This document shows positions 9,215 to 18,207 of a DNA stretch of 64,000 bases, in pieces. The notes under the pieces are model-generated. The model was not told where the DNA came from. It saw only the letters and a program-made list of their open reading frames with translations, and ran no database searches. Numbering within the stretch: position 1 is the stretch's first letter; each line of letters starts with the position of its first letter. The translations under genes were made by a program, and so were the position numbers. The DNA is from Microbacterium sp. p3-SID336 (GTDB taxonomy: Bacteria > Actinomycetota > Actinomycetes > Actinomycetales > Microbacteriaceae): the NCBI RefSeq assembly GCF_025143365.1, contig NZ_JALXPE010000012.1, forward strand, positions 1-64,000, written 5' to 3'.

Positions 9215-9490
9215 ATGCAGACCGTACCGCTGAGTGAGGCGAAGGATCAGCTGTCGCGCCTGGTCGACCAGGTCGAACGCGAACACGAGACGATCGAGAT
9301 CACGCGACATGGCCGGGGCGCGGCCGTGTTGATGAGCAAGGACGCACTGGAGTCGCTCTACGAGACGCTGCACTGGCTGTCGGAGTCCGGTACCCAGGAG
9401 GATGTCGCGGACGCGCGGCGACAGGCCGAGGCTGGAGGCCTGCGCAGTGCGGAAGAGACGATGGCCCGCTACGGGGTCCGTCCGCGGTGA
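9215..9490 (+). CDS. Antitoxin, Phd/YefM family
   Basis: A 91-aa antitoxin beginning MQTVPLSEAKDQLSRLVDQV, the DNA-binding N-terminal fold of Phd/YefM proteins, followed by ITRHGRGAAVLMS and a charged C-terminal part that should wrap the toxin. Overlaps the toxin gene by 4 nt (GTGA). Expected to autoregulate the operon. Confidence 0.9.
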   Translation: MQTVPLSEAKDQLSRLVDQVEREHETIEITRHGRGAAVLMSKDALESLYETLHWLSESGTQEDVADARRQAEAGGLRSAEETMARYGVRPR

Positions 9491-9765
9491 CCTGGTCGAC
9501 CTCGTTCGCCGACTCCGCGTGGCGTGATCTCGACCGGTTGCCCCCGAAGATCGCGCAGGCCATCGTCGAATTCGCGGTCTTCACGCTCCCGGCGAACCCG
9601 GAGCGGATGAGTAAGCCCCTGCTCGACGACTTCGAGGGACTCCGCTCCGCGCGCCGCGGGGACTACCGCGTGCTGTTCTTCCTCGACGGGACCGAGACGC
9701 TGGTGGTGGTCAGAGCGCGACACCGCCGAGATGCCTACCGCCCGCCCGCCCCGAACTGGGACTGA
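9487..9765 (+). CDS. Toxin, RelE/ParE superfamily
   Basis: A 92-aa protein with the RelE/ParE pattern: a Trp/Asp-Leu N-terminal helix (SAWRDLDRLPPKIAQAI), central PLLDDFEGLRSARRGDYRVLFF and C-terminal VVVRARHRRDAY. The basic residues R and H near the C-terminus match the mRNA-cleaving surface of RelE-type toxins. The start is GTG inside the antitoxin stop, so synthesis is coupled to the antitoxin. RelE (mRNase) is more likely than ParE (gyrase) because of the RxGDYRV and HRRDAY motifs. Confidence 0.88.
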   Translation: MTWSTSFADSAWRDLDRLPPKIAQAIVEFAVFTLPANPERMSKPLLDDFEGLRSARRGDYRVLFFLDGTETLVVVRARHRRDAYRPPAPNWD

Positions 9766-9780
9766 TCGCGGCTCCGTCCC

Positions 9781-9843
9781 CTCCGTGTGCCGCGCCCGCT
9801 CCGTGTGCTCCGCCAGCTCCGTGTGCTCCGCCCGCTCCGCACG
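9781..9843. repeat. 18-bp tandem repeat
   Basis: Three units and a partial fourth start with CTCCGTGTGC or CTCCGCAC at 9781, 9799, 9817 and 9835, an exact 18-bp period. Located just after the toxin gene and before a palindromic element. No coding function seen. Confidence 0.6.
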
Positions 9844-9850
9844 CCCGACG

Positions 9851-9919
9851 TGAAGGAGATCTCTCGAACGGACGGATCGCTCCGGGCATCGCGGCCTTCA
9901 AGTCGAGCGATCTCCTTCA
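9851..9919. repeat. Palindromic intergenic element A, copy 1
   Basis: About 69 bp with ends TGAAGGAGATC and GATCTCCTTCA, able to fold into a long hairpin. It lies between convergent genes (toxin and NTF2-like gene). Seven further copies are at 20953-21501 and 48658-49037. There is no T-run, so it is not a classical terminator. Confidence 0.75.
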
Positions 9920-9985
9920 TGTCGTGTGAACTCCACGGCTGGGGATGCACACCCGCGGTCTGCAGACCGCGGTGACTTCCGCGGC

Positions 9986-10399
9986 TCAGGCCTTGAGCAT
10001 GGAGGCCCGCGCGATGCGGCCGTCGACCACGTCGAAGGTCGCGATGGTCTCGGTCGCGACTCCCGCATTGATGACCTGCTCCTGCGCGACGACCCACCGC
10101 GAGCCGAACAGCACGCTGGTCTCGATCACGCAGGAGAGTTCCGGATTCTGCAGCCGCGGCTCGTAGAACGCGTGGATGGCGGCTGCGCCGACGACGGGTT
10201 CCGGCGCGACCCCGGTGATCACGGCGTCGTCGGCGTAGGTGGCGACGAACGCGTCGAGGTCGTGCGCGTTGAACGCGTCGAGCTGCGCCTGCACGGTGTC
10301 CAGCGCCGAACGCCCCGTCACCGAACGCTCCTGCGCTGAACCATCCAGCGCCGAACGGTCCCGCGCCGAAGGGTCGGGGGTGGTGGTGTGGTCAGTCAA
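9986..10399 (-). CDS. NTF2-like/SnoaL-fold protein
   Basis: A 137-aa protein starting at TTG 10399 (GGAGG upstream, 8-nt overlap with the preceding SDR gene). Residues from about 33 form a nuclear-transport-factor-2-like domain: QLDAFNAHDLDAFVATYADDAVITG, then HAFYEPRLQ and ATFDVVDGRIARA. Such domains serve as small isomerases, dehydratases or binding proteins. The first 32 residues are low-complexity with repeated S-A-x-x-R-S blocks and look like an added repeat. It is the last gene of a two-gene unit with an SDR. Confidence 0.8.
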   Translation of the reverse strand: MTDHTTTPDPSARDRSALDGSAQERSVTGRSALDTVQAQLDAFNAHDLDAFVATYADDAVITGVAPEPVVGAAAIHAFYEPRLQNPELSCVIETSVLFGSRWVVAQEQVINAGVATETIATFDVVDGRIARASMLKA

Positions 10400-11141
10400 T
10401 GCGAACTCCTCCGTTGACGTCGTAGGTGGCTCCGGTGATGAAGCGGGCGCGCTCGGAGGCGAGCGATGCGATGATCCAGGCCACGTCCTCCGGCTGGCCG
10501 AACGCTCCGAGCGGGATGCCTGCCTCGAGCTTCGCGCGCCCCTCGCCCTGCAGCTGGTCGGTGATCGCGCTCGTGACGGGCCCGGGGGTGACCGCGTTGA
10601 CCCGGATCCCCTCCGAGGCCAGGTGCCGCGCGAAGCTGCGGGTGATCGCGAGCAGAGCGCCCTTGCTGGCCGCGTAGTGGATGCCGGTCTGCAGCGCCCC
10701 GACCTGCCCGGCGATCGAGGCGATGTTGACCACCGACCGATCGCCCTGTGCCGTCCGAAGCAGGGGGAGAGCGGCACGGGTGAGCAGGAACGTGCCCCGG
10801 GCGTTCGTCTCCAGGACGAAGTCCCACTCCTCGATGTCGATCTCCGCATACGGGGTGTAGGGGCACACGCCGCCGTTGTTGATCAGCACATGCAGCTCGC
10901 CCCACGTCACGGTGACGCGGTCGACGAGCTCATCGATCGAGCCCGGATCGCGCAGGTCGAGGCGGGAGACGAGCACTTCGGCGGCTCCCGCAGCTCGGCA
11001 CTGCGCGGCCACGCGCTCTGCCTCGGCTTCCCGTCCGGTGTACGTGATCCAGAGGGCGGCGCCCTCGCGGGCGAGTTCCAGGGCGGCGGCGGTTCCGATG
11101 CCGGAACTCGCGCCGGTGATGAGTGCGCGGCGAACAGTCAT
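10392..11141 (-). CDS. SDR family oxidoreductase (FabG-like)
   Basis: A 249-aa SDR with TGASSGIG, NNGG (instead of the usual NNAG), VVNIASIAGQVG and YAASK motifs and a C-terminus ending GATYDVNGGVRID. It is divergently transcribed from the hydroxyacid dehydrogenase gene, with the GCTATAGC sites between, and belongs to the same presumed catabolic regulon as the SDRs at 5001 and 6837. Confidence 0.9.
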   Translation of the reverse strand: MTVRRALITGASSGIGTAAALELAREGAALWITYTGREAEAERVAAQCRAAGAAEVLVSRLDLRDPGSIDELVDRVTVTWGELHVLINNGGVCPYTPYAEIDIEEWDFVLETNARGTFLLTRAALPLLRTAQGDRSVVNIASIAGQVGALQTGIHYAASKGALLAITRSFARHLASEGIRVNAVTPGPVTSAITDQLQGEGRAKLEAGIPLGAFGQPEDVAWIIASLASERARFITGATYDVNGGVRID

Positions 11142-11149
11142 GCCTCGAC

Positions 11150-11210
11150 GCTATAGCAAAAACCAGGCGCTGTCAGTGCTGTACATCCATTTGCTAGATG
11201 CTATAGCATC
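11150..11210. promoter_or_regulatory. Divergent promoter region with two GCTATAGC operators
   Basis: GCTATAGC at 11150-11157 and the perfect 14-bp palindrome GATGCTATAGCATC at 11197-11210 lie between divergent starts at 11141 and 11217. The core is identical to the site at 4967-4978. The second site ends 6 bp before the + strand ATG, so a bound regulator would block both transcription and leaderless translation. Confidence 0.6.
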
Positions 11211-11216
11211 GCTCCC

Positions 11217-12191
11217 ATGACTGCGCCGCTCATCCTCGTCACCGACTGCGACCTGCCGGGGACCGTCATCGAAGACACCCTCCGCGCCGCGGGCCTCCGC
11301 GCCGAGCGCGCGGCATCCGGCAGCCCCGACGACATCGCCGCGAGCGGAGCGGACGCCGAAGGGCTCGTGGTGCAGTGGGCCCGCATCGACGGCGACCTCA
11401 TGGATCGGCTGCCGAACCTGCGGCTCATCAGCCGCGTGGGCATCGGCTACGACATGATCGACGTCGACGCGGCCACCGCCCGCGGCATCGCCGTCGCGAA
11501 CACCCCGAGCTACTGCATCGAGGAGGTGGCGGCGCACACCATCGCCATGATCATGACGCAGGCCCGCGGCCTCCCCGCCTACGACCGCGCCGTGCGCGCC
11601 GGAACGTGGAAGGCCGTGGAGGCCCGCCCGCTCGCGGTGCGCCCCTCCACGACCACCGTGTCCGTCCTCGGGTTCGGACGCATCGGCTCGCTCGTCGCCC
11701 GCGGACTCCGCGGCCTCGGCTTCCGCGTGCTCGTCGCCGACCCCTACGCCCCCGCCGTCGCCGTGCGCGAGGCCGGCTGCGAGCCCGTCGAGATCCCCGA
11801 CGCGATCGCCCGCGCCGACATCCTCACTCTCCACGTGCCGCTGACCGACGCCACGCGACACCTCATCGACACCGCAGCGCTCGCCACCATGAAGCAGGGC
11901 GCCGTCATCGTGAACACGTGCCGCGGTCCGCTCATCGACGAGGACGCCCTTGCGGCTTCCCTGCGCGACGGGCACCTGGGTGGCGCCGCGCTCGACGTGT
12001 TCGCGGGAGAGCCGCTGGCCGCCGACTCGCCCCTCCGCGAGCTCGACCAGGTGCTGCTCACCCCGCACGCCGCCTGGTACTCCCCGGAAGCGCTCGCCGA
12101 CCTGCCCGTGCACGCGGCCCAGAACATCATCCGTTCGCTCGCGGGCGACGCCGTGCCCATCGTCAACCCGACCTTCGCCGCCGCGCGCTGA
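11217..12191 (+). CDS. D-2-hydroxyacid dehydrogenase (CtBP/phosphoglycerate dehydrogenase-like)
   Basis: A 324-aa NAD-dependent 2-hydroxyacid dehydrogenase. Substrate Arg lies in LISRVGIGYD, the Rossmann motif is VLGFGRIGSLVARGL, CRGPLIDEDAL gives the C-terminal signature, a catalytic Glu lies in the AALDVFAGEPL region and the catalytic His in LLTPHAAWYS. Closest in layout to C-terminal-binding-protein-like dehydrogenases. It is paired 14 nt upstream of the FAH-family gene. It probably interconverts a 2-keto and a 2-hydroxy acid made in the pathway. Confidence 0.9.
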   Translation: MTAPLILVTDCDLPGTVIEDTLRAAGLRAERAASGSPDDIAASGADAEGLVVQWARIDGDLMDRLPNLRLISRVGIGYDMIDVDAATARGIAVANTPSYCIEEVAAHTIAMIMTQARGLPAYDRAVRAGTWKAVEARPLAVRPSTTTVSVLGFGRIGSLVARGLRGLGFRVLVADPYAPAVAVREAGCEPVEIPDAIARADILTLHVPLTDATRHLIDTAALATMKQGAVIVNTCRGPLIDEDALAASLRDGHLGGAALDVFAGEPLAADSPLRELDQVLLTPHAAWYSPEALADLPVHAAQNIIRSLAGDAVPIVNPTFAAAR

Positions 12192-12205
12192 CCCGGAAGG
12201 CCCCC

Positions 12206-13063
12206 ATGGAACTCCTGCGCCTCGGCCCCGCCGGCCACGAACGCCCCTACGTGCGCGACGACAGCGGTGTCGTCCGCGACCTCTCTCCGCTCACCGCCGA
12301 CGTCGACGGCGCGTTCCTCGCCGCCGACGGCATCGCCCGCACGCGGGAGGCGCTGCGGCGGGACGCGCTGCCCGTCGCCGAGGTCGCGGGGCTGCGTGTC
12401 GGCGCACCCGTGGCCAGGCCCACCGCCGTCATCTGCATTGGCCAGAACTACGCCGCACACGCCGCCGAGTCCGGTGCGGAGCCGCCCGCCCATCCCGTCG
12501 TCTTCTTCAAACACCCGAACACCGTGGTCGGGCCGGACGACGTGGTGCTGCTGCCGCCTGGCGCGGAGAAGGTCGACTGGGAGGTCGAGCTCGCCGTCGT
12601 GATCGGCCGGACCGCCCGCTACTTGCCGACGCCCGAGGCCGCCCGCGCGGTGATCGCCGGGTACACGATCTCCAACGACGTGTCGGAGCGGGCGTACCAG
12701 TTGGAGGTCTCGGGCGGGCAGTGGTCGAAGGGGAAGTGCTCCGAGACGTTCAACCCGCTCGGTCCCGCGCTGGTTCCCGCGGACGAGGTCGACCCCCAGG
12801 CGCTGCGCCTGCGCTCCTTCGTGAACGGCGAGCCGCGACAGGACTCGTCGACCGCGGACATGATCTTCCCCGTCCTGCAGCTCGTGCACGAGCTCAGCCA
12901 CTACCTCGTGCTCGAGCCCGGGGATGTCATCAACACCGGCACCCCGCAGGGCGTGGCACTCTCCGGGCGGTTCCCGTATCTGCAGGACGGCGATGAGATG
13001 ACGATCGAGATCGAGGGCCTCGGTCGGCAGCATCAGCGCACCGAGCGCGTGCGCCTGTCCTGA
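12206..13063 (+). CDS. Fumarylacetoacetate hydrolase family protein
   Basis: A 285-aa enzyme with the FAH barrel. GQNYAAHAAESG, FFKHPNTVVGPDD and DWEVELAVVIGR provide the metal-binding Glu/Asp set; GYTISNDVSERAYQ, KGKCSETFNPLGP and GDVINTGTPQGVA complete the signature. Members cleave or hydrate 2-keto or 2,4-diketo sugar-acid derivatives. With SDRs and an enolase-superfamily enzyme in the regulon, the set resembles non-phosphorylating diketo-hydrolase sugar-acid pathways (as in L-fucose or L-rhamnose oxidation); the specific sugar is an inference left open. Confidence 0.9.
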   Translation: MELLRLGPAGHERPYVRDDSGVVRDLSPLTADVDGAFLAADGIARTREALRRDALPVAEVAGLRVGAPVARPTAVICIGQNYAAHAAESGAEPPAHPVVFFKHPNTVVGPDDVVLLPPGAEKVDWEVELAVVIGRTARYLPTPEAARAVIAGYTISNDVSERAYQLEVSGGQWSKGKCSETFNPLGPALVPADEVDPQALRLRSFVNGEPRQDSSTADMIFPVLQLVHELSHYLVLEPGDVINTGTPQGVALSGRFPYLQDGDEMTIEIEGLGRQHQRTERVRLS

Positions 13064-13083
13064 CCCGACCCCGGCGGCCTGTG

Positions 13084-13124
13084 TCCGCGGCACGGTTCCT
13101 TTCGCTGAGTGCGACCGTGCCGCG
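13084..13124 (+). terminator. Strong hairpin after the catabolic operon
   Basis: Perfect 12-bp stem CCGCGGCACGGT / ACCGTGCCGCGG with a 17-nt loop, beginning 20 nt after the FAH-family stop. No T-run, as is common in actinobacteria. The rest of the 443-bp gap to 13507 holds the 87-bp tandem repeat and no convincing gene. Confidence 0.6.
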
Positions 13125-13143
13125 GTCAGAGGCCGTCGGGTTC

Positions 13144-13317
13144 GGTCGGCGGCGTCGCACGGGCTCGCGAGGGCTGCGCAGGGAACCGGGTCCAGACGAC
13201 CGACGTGCCGGGCAGATCCCGTTGCGGTGCGGTCGGCGGTGTCGCACGGGCTCGCGAGGGCTGCGCAGGGAACCGGATCCACACGACCGACGTGCCGGAC
13301 AGATCCCGTTGCGGTGG
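13144..13317. repeat. Two tandem copies of an 87-bp sequence
   Basis: Copies at 13144-13230 and 13231-13317 differ at about 5 positions; a third copy begins at 13318 and stops after about 12 bp. The unit is a multiple of three, so frames on both strands stay open and repeat 29 residues, but no start with an RBS or recognisable domain supports a gene. Probably an intergenic repeat. Confidence 0.75.
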
Positions 13318-13506
13318 GGTCGGCTGCGGCCGGCTGCGGCCGGATCGCGGGGCCCGCAACCGGGGCCCGCAACCGGGGCCGGCAGTGAGGGCTCGGGGTC
13401 GGTCGCCGGTGGCTGGATCGCGCGGATTCGCAACCGGGCGCGGAAGTGACGGCTCTCCACTGACGGCGGCGGCGTCCGCGGTGCCGGGCTGCGCGCCGGT
13501 GCGGTC

Positions 13507-14421
13507 TCAGGCGAGGTCGCGCGGTGGGGCCTGCGGCGGGGTGCGGTGGAGCGGATCCGCGGCAGGGATCCGTTCGGGCTCCGGTGTCGCGGCGGGCTCC
13601 GGTGTCGCGGTGGGTTCCGGTGTCGCGGCGGGCTCCGGTGTCGCGGCCGGCTCACGCGTCGCGGGGGGCTCGGGAGTCGCGGCGGCGGAGGGGAGTTCCC
13701 GGGCGACCTGCTTCTCCAGCACGGTCACGGCCTCGTCGGAGAGCAGGATCAGGCCGTCGAGCTCTTCGCGCACGCGCTTGTACGCGACATTGCGCTCGGC
13801 CTGCGTGGCCGACTCGTCCACCGCGACCTTGAGCAGCTGCTGCGCGCGGTCGAGCCGCTTGCGCTCCGCCTCCGTGAACGTCGAGTCGCGCAGCCGCCTG
13901 GCATCCTTCTCGGCGATCTCGAACGCCACGGCGTAGTCGCCGACGGCCTGCAGGTACTCGGCCATCTGATGCTCGGACAGCTGTGCGTCGGCGGACGCCG
14001 GGCGCAGGGCGTCCGCTGTCTTCTTCGCACGCAGGAACGCAGCCGTGAGCGGCTGGCGGCCGTCGCTCATGGCGGGATACGCGATGAGCTTCGCCACGTC
14101 CAGCTCGTAGTCGAGCCACCGGGCCGTGATCTCGTCGTGCTCCGCGAACAGCCGCGCGAGCAGGTCGTCCGGAGCGACCGAGGCCGTGGTGTCGACCACG
14201 GACGGCGCGCGGCGCTTGGCCTCGCGGCCGAGCGTGCGGGCCTCGATCTCGGCGGTCTTCAGCTGCGCCTTCATGCGCAGGGTCTCCAGACGGCGCTCGT
14301 GTCGGCGCTTCGAACTGCGCTCCCACGCCTTCGCCGCACCGCCGGCCATGCCCATGAGCGGGAAGACGAGCCACCAATAGCTGCCCGCGAAGGTCCAGAA
14401 ACCCTGGATGAACTCGTCCAT
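13507..14421 (-). CDS. Membrane-anchored hypothetical protein with Pro/Glu-rich tail
   Basis: A 304-aa protein of unknown function. One N-terminal membrane segment (about residues 13-33, GSYWWLVFPLMGMAGGAAKAW) is followed by a basic stretch (ERSSKRRHERRLE) and a long helical, probably coiled-coil region (40-220) rich in Arg/Glu/Ala. The last about 60 residues are imperfect ATPEP repeats, encoded by tandem DNA repeats at 13570-13680. The layout suggests a membrane-bound cytoplasmic scaffold. No enzyme motif is visible. Single-gene unit. Confidence 0.75.
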   Translation of the reverse strand: MDEFIQGFWTFAGSYWWLVFPLMGMAGGAAKAWERSSKRRHERRLETLRMKAQLKTAEIEARTLGREAKRRAPSVVDTTASVAPDDLLARLFAEHDEITARWLDYELDVAKLIAYPAMSDGRQPLTAAFLRAKKTADALRPASADAQLSEHQMAEYLQAVGDYAVAFEIAEKDARRLRDSTFTEAERKRLDRAQQLLKVAVDESATQAERNVAYKRVREELDGLILLSDEAVTVLEKQVARELPSAAATPEPPATREPAATPEPAATPEPTATPEPAATPEPERIPAADPLHRTPPQAPPRDLA

Positions 14422-14556
14422 GATGGCTTCAGCCTACTGCGCCGGAATACTGCGCCGGGGGGCGTGCAGAATCGCGGGCGGCTAGGGTGGGCGGAGATCC
14501 GGGTGGCGCACATCGCCGCGTCATGCCCGCGGCCGGGCGCCTGCCAGGAGGGGACC

Positions 14557-15411
14557 ATGGAGACGAAGACCGTCGCGATCGTCGGCATCGAGAACACCCA
14601 CGCCACGGACATCGTGCGCTACCTGAACGAGGAGCGCGCCGCCGACCTCCCGGTCCGGGTCTCCGCCCTCGTCGCCGGGGAGGTCGACCGCACGCGCGAG
14701 CTCGCCGGGCTCGGTGCCATCACCCGCATCGTCGCCGACCCTGCCGAGCTGCTCGGCGCGGTCGACGCCGTCATCGTCACCACGCGCGACGGGCGCCTGC
14801 ATCGCGCGCAGGCCGTGCCGTTCCTGGAGGCAGGCACCGCCGTCTGGGTCGACAAGCCGCTCGCCACGACCGTCGTCGACGCGGAGGCGATCCTCGCCGC
14901 GGCCGCACGCGGCGGAACGGCCGTCACCTCTTCCTCGGCGCTGCGCTGGCTGCCCGACACGGCAGCGGTCGCCGACGACATGCGCACGCTCGGCCCGCTC
15001 CAGGCGCTCACCGTGTCCGGCCCGGCCGATCCCGCGAGCCCGCACGGCGGCCTCTTCTTCTACGGCATCCACCACGCGGACCTCGCCCAGCACCTGCTGC
15101 CAGGGCAGGCGGAGGGGCTGGAGGTCGAGCAAACCGAGGGGCGTGTCGTCGCGCGCTTCCGCGTCGGGGATGTGCCCGTGGTGCTCGACTTCGTACGGCC
15201 GGAGGGGGATGCGGCCGTGCCGTTCCACGTGACCGCGGTGGGGGCGGGTGGCGCCCTCGAGCGGGACATCGAGGTCGGCCCCGGCTACGTGCGACCCGGC
15301 GTCGACGCCTTCGCGCGCATGCTGCTCCGCGGCGAGACCCCGGTCCCCGCCGCACAGCTGCGGGAGCCCATCGCCGTGCTGGAGCAGATCACGCGCACCC
15401 TTCCCCGCTGA
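14557..15411 (+). CDS. Gfo/Idh/MocA family oxidoreductase
   Basis: A 284-aa NAD(P)-dependent oxidoreductase. The N-terminal Rossmann domain (VAIVGIENTHATDIV) lacks the classical GxGxxG glycines; DAVIVTTRDGRLHRAQAVPFLEAG and VWVDKPLAT (the EKP-type motif, here DKP) are typical, and FYGIHHADLAQHLLPG carries the catalytic His region. AGGAGGGGA lies just before the ATG at 14557. Shorter than the usual 330-400 aa. It precedes the phosphonate-type transporter operon by 147 bp and may act in the same metabolism, but this is not shown. Confidence 0.85.
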   Translation: METKTVAIVGIENTHATDIVRYLNEERAADLPVRVSALVAGEVDRTRELAGLGAITRIVADPAELLGAVDAVIVTTRDGRLHRAQAVPFLEAGTAVWVDKPLATTVVDAEAILAAAARGGTAVTSSSALRWLPDTAAVADDMRTLGPLQALTVSGPADPASPHGGLFFYGIHHADLAQHLLPGQAEGLEVEQTEGRVVARFRVGDVPVVLDFVRPEGDAAVPFHVTAVGAGGALERDIEVGPGYVRPGVDAFARMLLRGETPVPAAQLREPIAVLEQITRTLPR

Positions 15412-15445
15412 AGCCCGGGTCACCTCGGCGACCGCGACACCGACC

Positions 15446-15467
15446 GTTCATGAAGCGTTCCCTTCGG
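15446..15467 (+). promoter_or_regulatory. Possible PHO box (11-bp direct repeat)
   Basis: GTTCATGAAGC followed directly by GTTCCCTTCGG, two 11-bp units in tandem, resembles the direct-repeat units bound by PhoP in actinobacteria. It lies about 90 bp before the phnD-like start, so phosphate starvation could induce the operon. The match is partial. Confidence 0.35.
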
Positions 15468-15558
15468 AGTCCGGCGGTCTCGTAATTGCGCGTCACCTTC
15501 GGGAGTTGGAATACCGATGGTCTCGGAATCCCGGGGCTTCACCTCCCGAAAGGTCATC

Positions 15559-16457
15559 ATGCGTCGCTTCACCCTGCCCGCCGTCGGCCTCCTGGGCGTG
15601 GCCGCCCTCGCCCTCACCGGATGCCAGAGCCCGACCGCCGAGGCTGCCCCCGCCGACCCCGACGCGCCCCTCACCGTCGCCACCATCCCCGTGGGCGACG
15701 ACCCCACCGCCGAGAACCCCGTCGAGGTCTTCGCCGAGCTGCTCGCCGAGGCCACGGGCCGCGAGGTCGAGATCACCGATGTGCCCGACTACCTCAGCGT
15801 GGTCGAAGCCATCCGCGCCGATCATGTCGACATCGGCATCATGAGCGGCTTCCCGTCGGCCCTCGCCGTCAACACGGGCGAGGTCGACGCGCTCGTCGCG
15901 TTCGAGGGCGACGGCGCCCCCGTCTCGACCTGCGTGGTGCTGGAGGACTCGCCCGTGCAGTCGCTCGAAGACCTGAAGGGGAAGACCGTGGCCTTCGCGG
16001 ACCAGGCATCCAGCTCGGGATACTTCATGCCCGTGTACATGCTGCACGAGGCCGGCCTGGAGCAGGGGACCGACTACGAGGCGATCTTCGCCGGCGGCCA
16101 CGAGGGCAGCTTCGCGGCACTGCAGCAGGGTCAGGTCGACGCGGCCTGCACCGCCATCATGCTCACGCAGCTCGGCGCGCCGATGTTCCCCTTCGCCGAC
16201 GGTGAGTGGCGCGGCGTCGGCGAGAGTCCCGCGATGGACATCCAGGGTGCCGTGCTCGGACGCCAGTCGCTCGACGACGACACCCGCACCCTGATCCAGG
16301 AGGGCATCGCCGAGGTGTTCTCGCCGGAGAACGCCGAGCGGCTCGGGGCCTACGGCGCGTTCGCGGCCGCACCGCAGACGGTCGACCCGAAGAGCTCCGC
16401 CTTCGAGTCGTTCGCGGAGATCGCGGCCGTCGCCGGGGTCGAGCTCAAGGACCTGAA

Positions 16458-16461
<4 letters not shown>
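15559..16461 (+). CDS. Phosphonate/phosphate-type ABC transporter substrate-binding lipoprotein (PhnD-like)
   Basis: A 300-aa exported lipoprotein. The signal peptide MRRFTLPAVGLLGVAALALTGC ends in an LTGC lipobox. The mature part has the PhnD pattern: PLTVATIPVGDDPTAENP, EVEITDVPDYLSVVEAIRADHVDIGIMSG, then SLEDLKGKTVAFADQASSSGYFMPVYML and the GGHEGSFAALQQGQVDAA segment. The ATG at 15559 is chosen for the GAAAGG 5 nt upstream and because it puts the signal peptide at the N-terminus. Binds a phosphonate, phosphite or related oxyanion. Confidence 0.88.
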
Positions 16462-17358
<897 letters not shown>

Positions 17359-17375
<17 letters not shown>

Positions 17376-18207
17376 GCCCCGCACCGACCGCGCCACCCCC
17401 ACTCGCCCGGTCCTCGACCCCGCCGAGCGCGCACGGCTGGAGAGCGCGTTCCGGGTGCCGCGCGCCCGCGTCCTGCTCGGGCTTCCGGTCGCGGCGCTGC
17501 TGCTGATCTGGTCGTTCAACGGCGCCGGGTTCGACTTCGTGAAGCTCGGCGACGGCGCGGTCAACATGGGGGAGTTCCTGGGGCGGCTGTTCCCGCCTGA
17601 CTTCTCGAAGATCGGCACCATCCTCGCGCTGCTGCTGGAGACGTTCCAGATGGCGGTCGTCGGCACCGTGCTGGGCGCCGTGCTGTCCCTGATCGTGGCT
17701 TTCGGCGCGACGTCGACACTCGCCCCGCGGTGGCTCTACTACCCGACCCGGTGGGTCATGAACATCATCCGGTCGGTGCCGGACCTGGTCTTCGCGCTCA
17801 TGTTCGTCTCGGCGGTGGGCCTGGGGCCGTTCGCGGGCATCCTCGCGATGACGCTCGGCTCCATCGGCTCGATCGGCAAGATCTTCGCCGAGGCGATGGA
17901 GCAGGTCGATGCTGGACCCGTGGTCGCCATGCAGGCCGTCGGAGCGTCGAAGCGGCAGGTGATCCAGTACGGGGTGCTGCCGCAGGCCGCACCACTGCTC
18001 ACCTCCTACACGCTGCTGCTGTTCGAGGGGAACGTGCGCGGTGCGACGATCCTCGGCCTCGTCGGCGCGGGCGGCATCGGCCTGGAGCTCACCACCGCGA
18101 TGCGGATGTACGACTACGGGCACCTCAGCGCCATCATCATCTGCATCATCGTGCTCGTCACGCTGATCGACCAGGGCAGCGCCCTCATCCGAAGGAGAAT
18201 CACATGA
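17359..18207 (+). CDS. Phosphonate-type ABC transporter permease (PhnE-like)
   Basis: A 282-aa permease overlapping the ATPase gene by 17 nt. One N-terminal membrane helix, a short periplasmic stretch and then the BPD domain with TFQMAVVGTVLGAVLSLIVA, NIIRSVPDLVFALMFV, an EAA-like loop (EAMEQVDAGPVVAMQAVGASKRQVIQYGVLPQ) and GAGGIGLEL. Pattern and neighbours match PhnE. Works with the two preceding gene products. Confidence 0.9.

Noticed and set aside
13081..13449. Small gene across the 87-bp repeat
   Set aside because: No RBS, Arg/Gly-rich composition as expected from GC-rich non-coding DNA, begins inside the hairpin.
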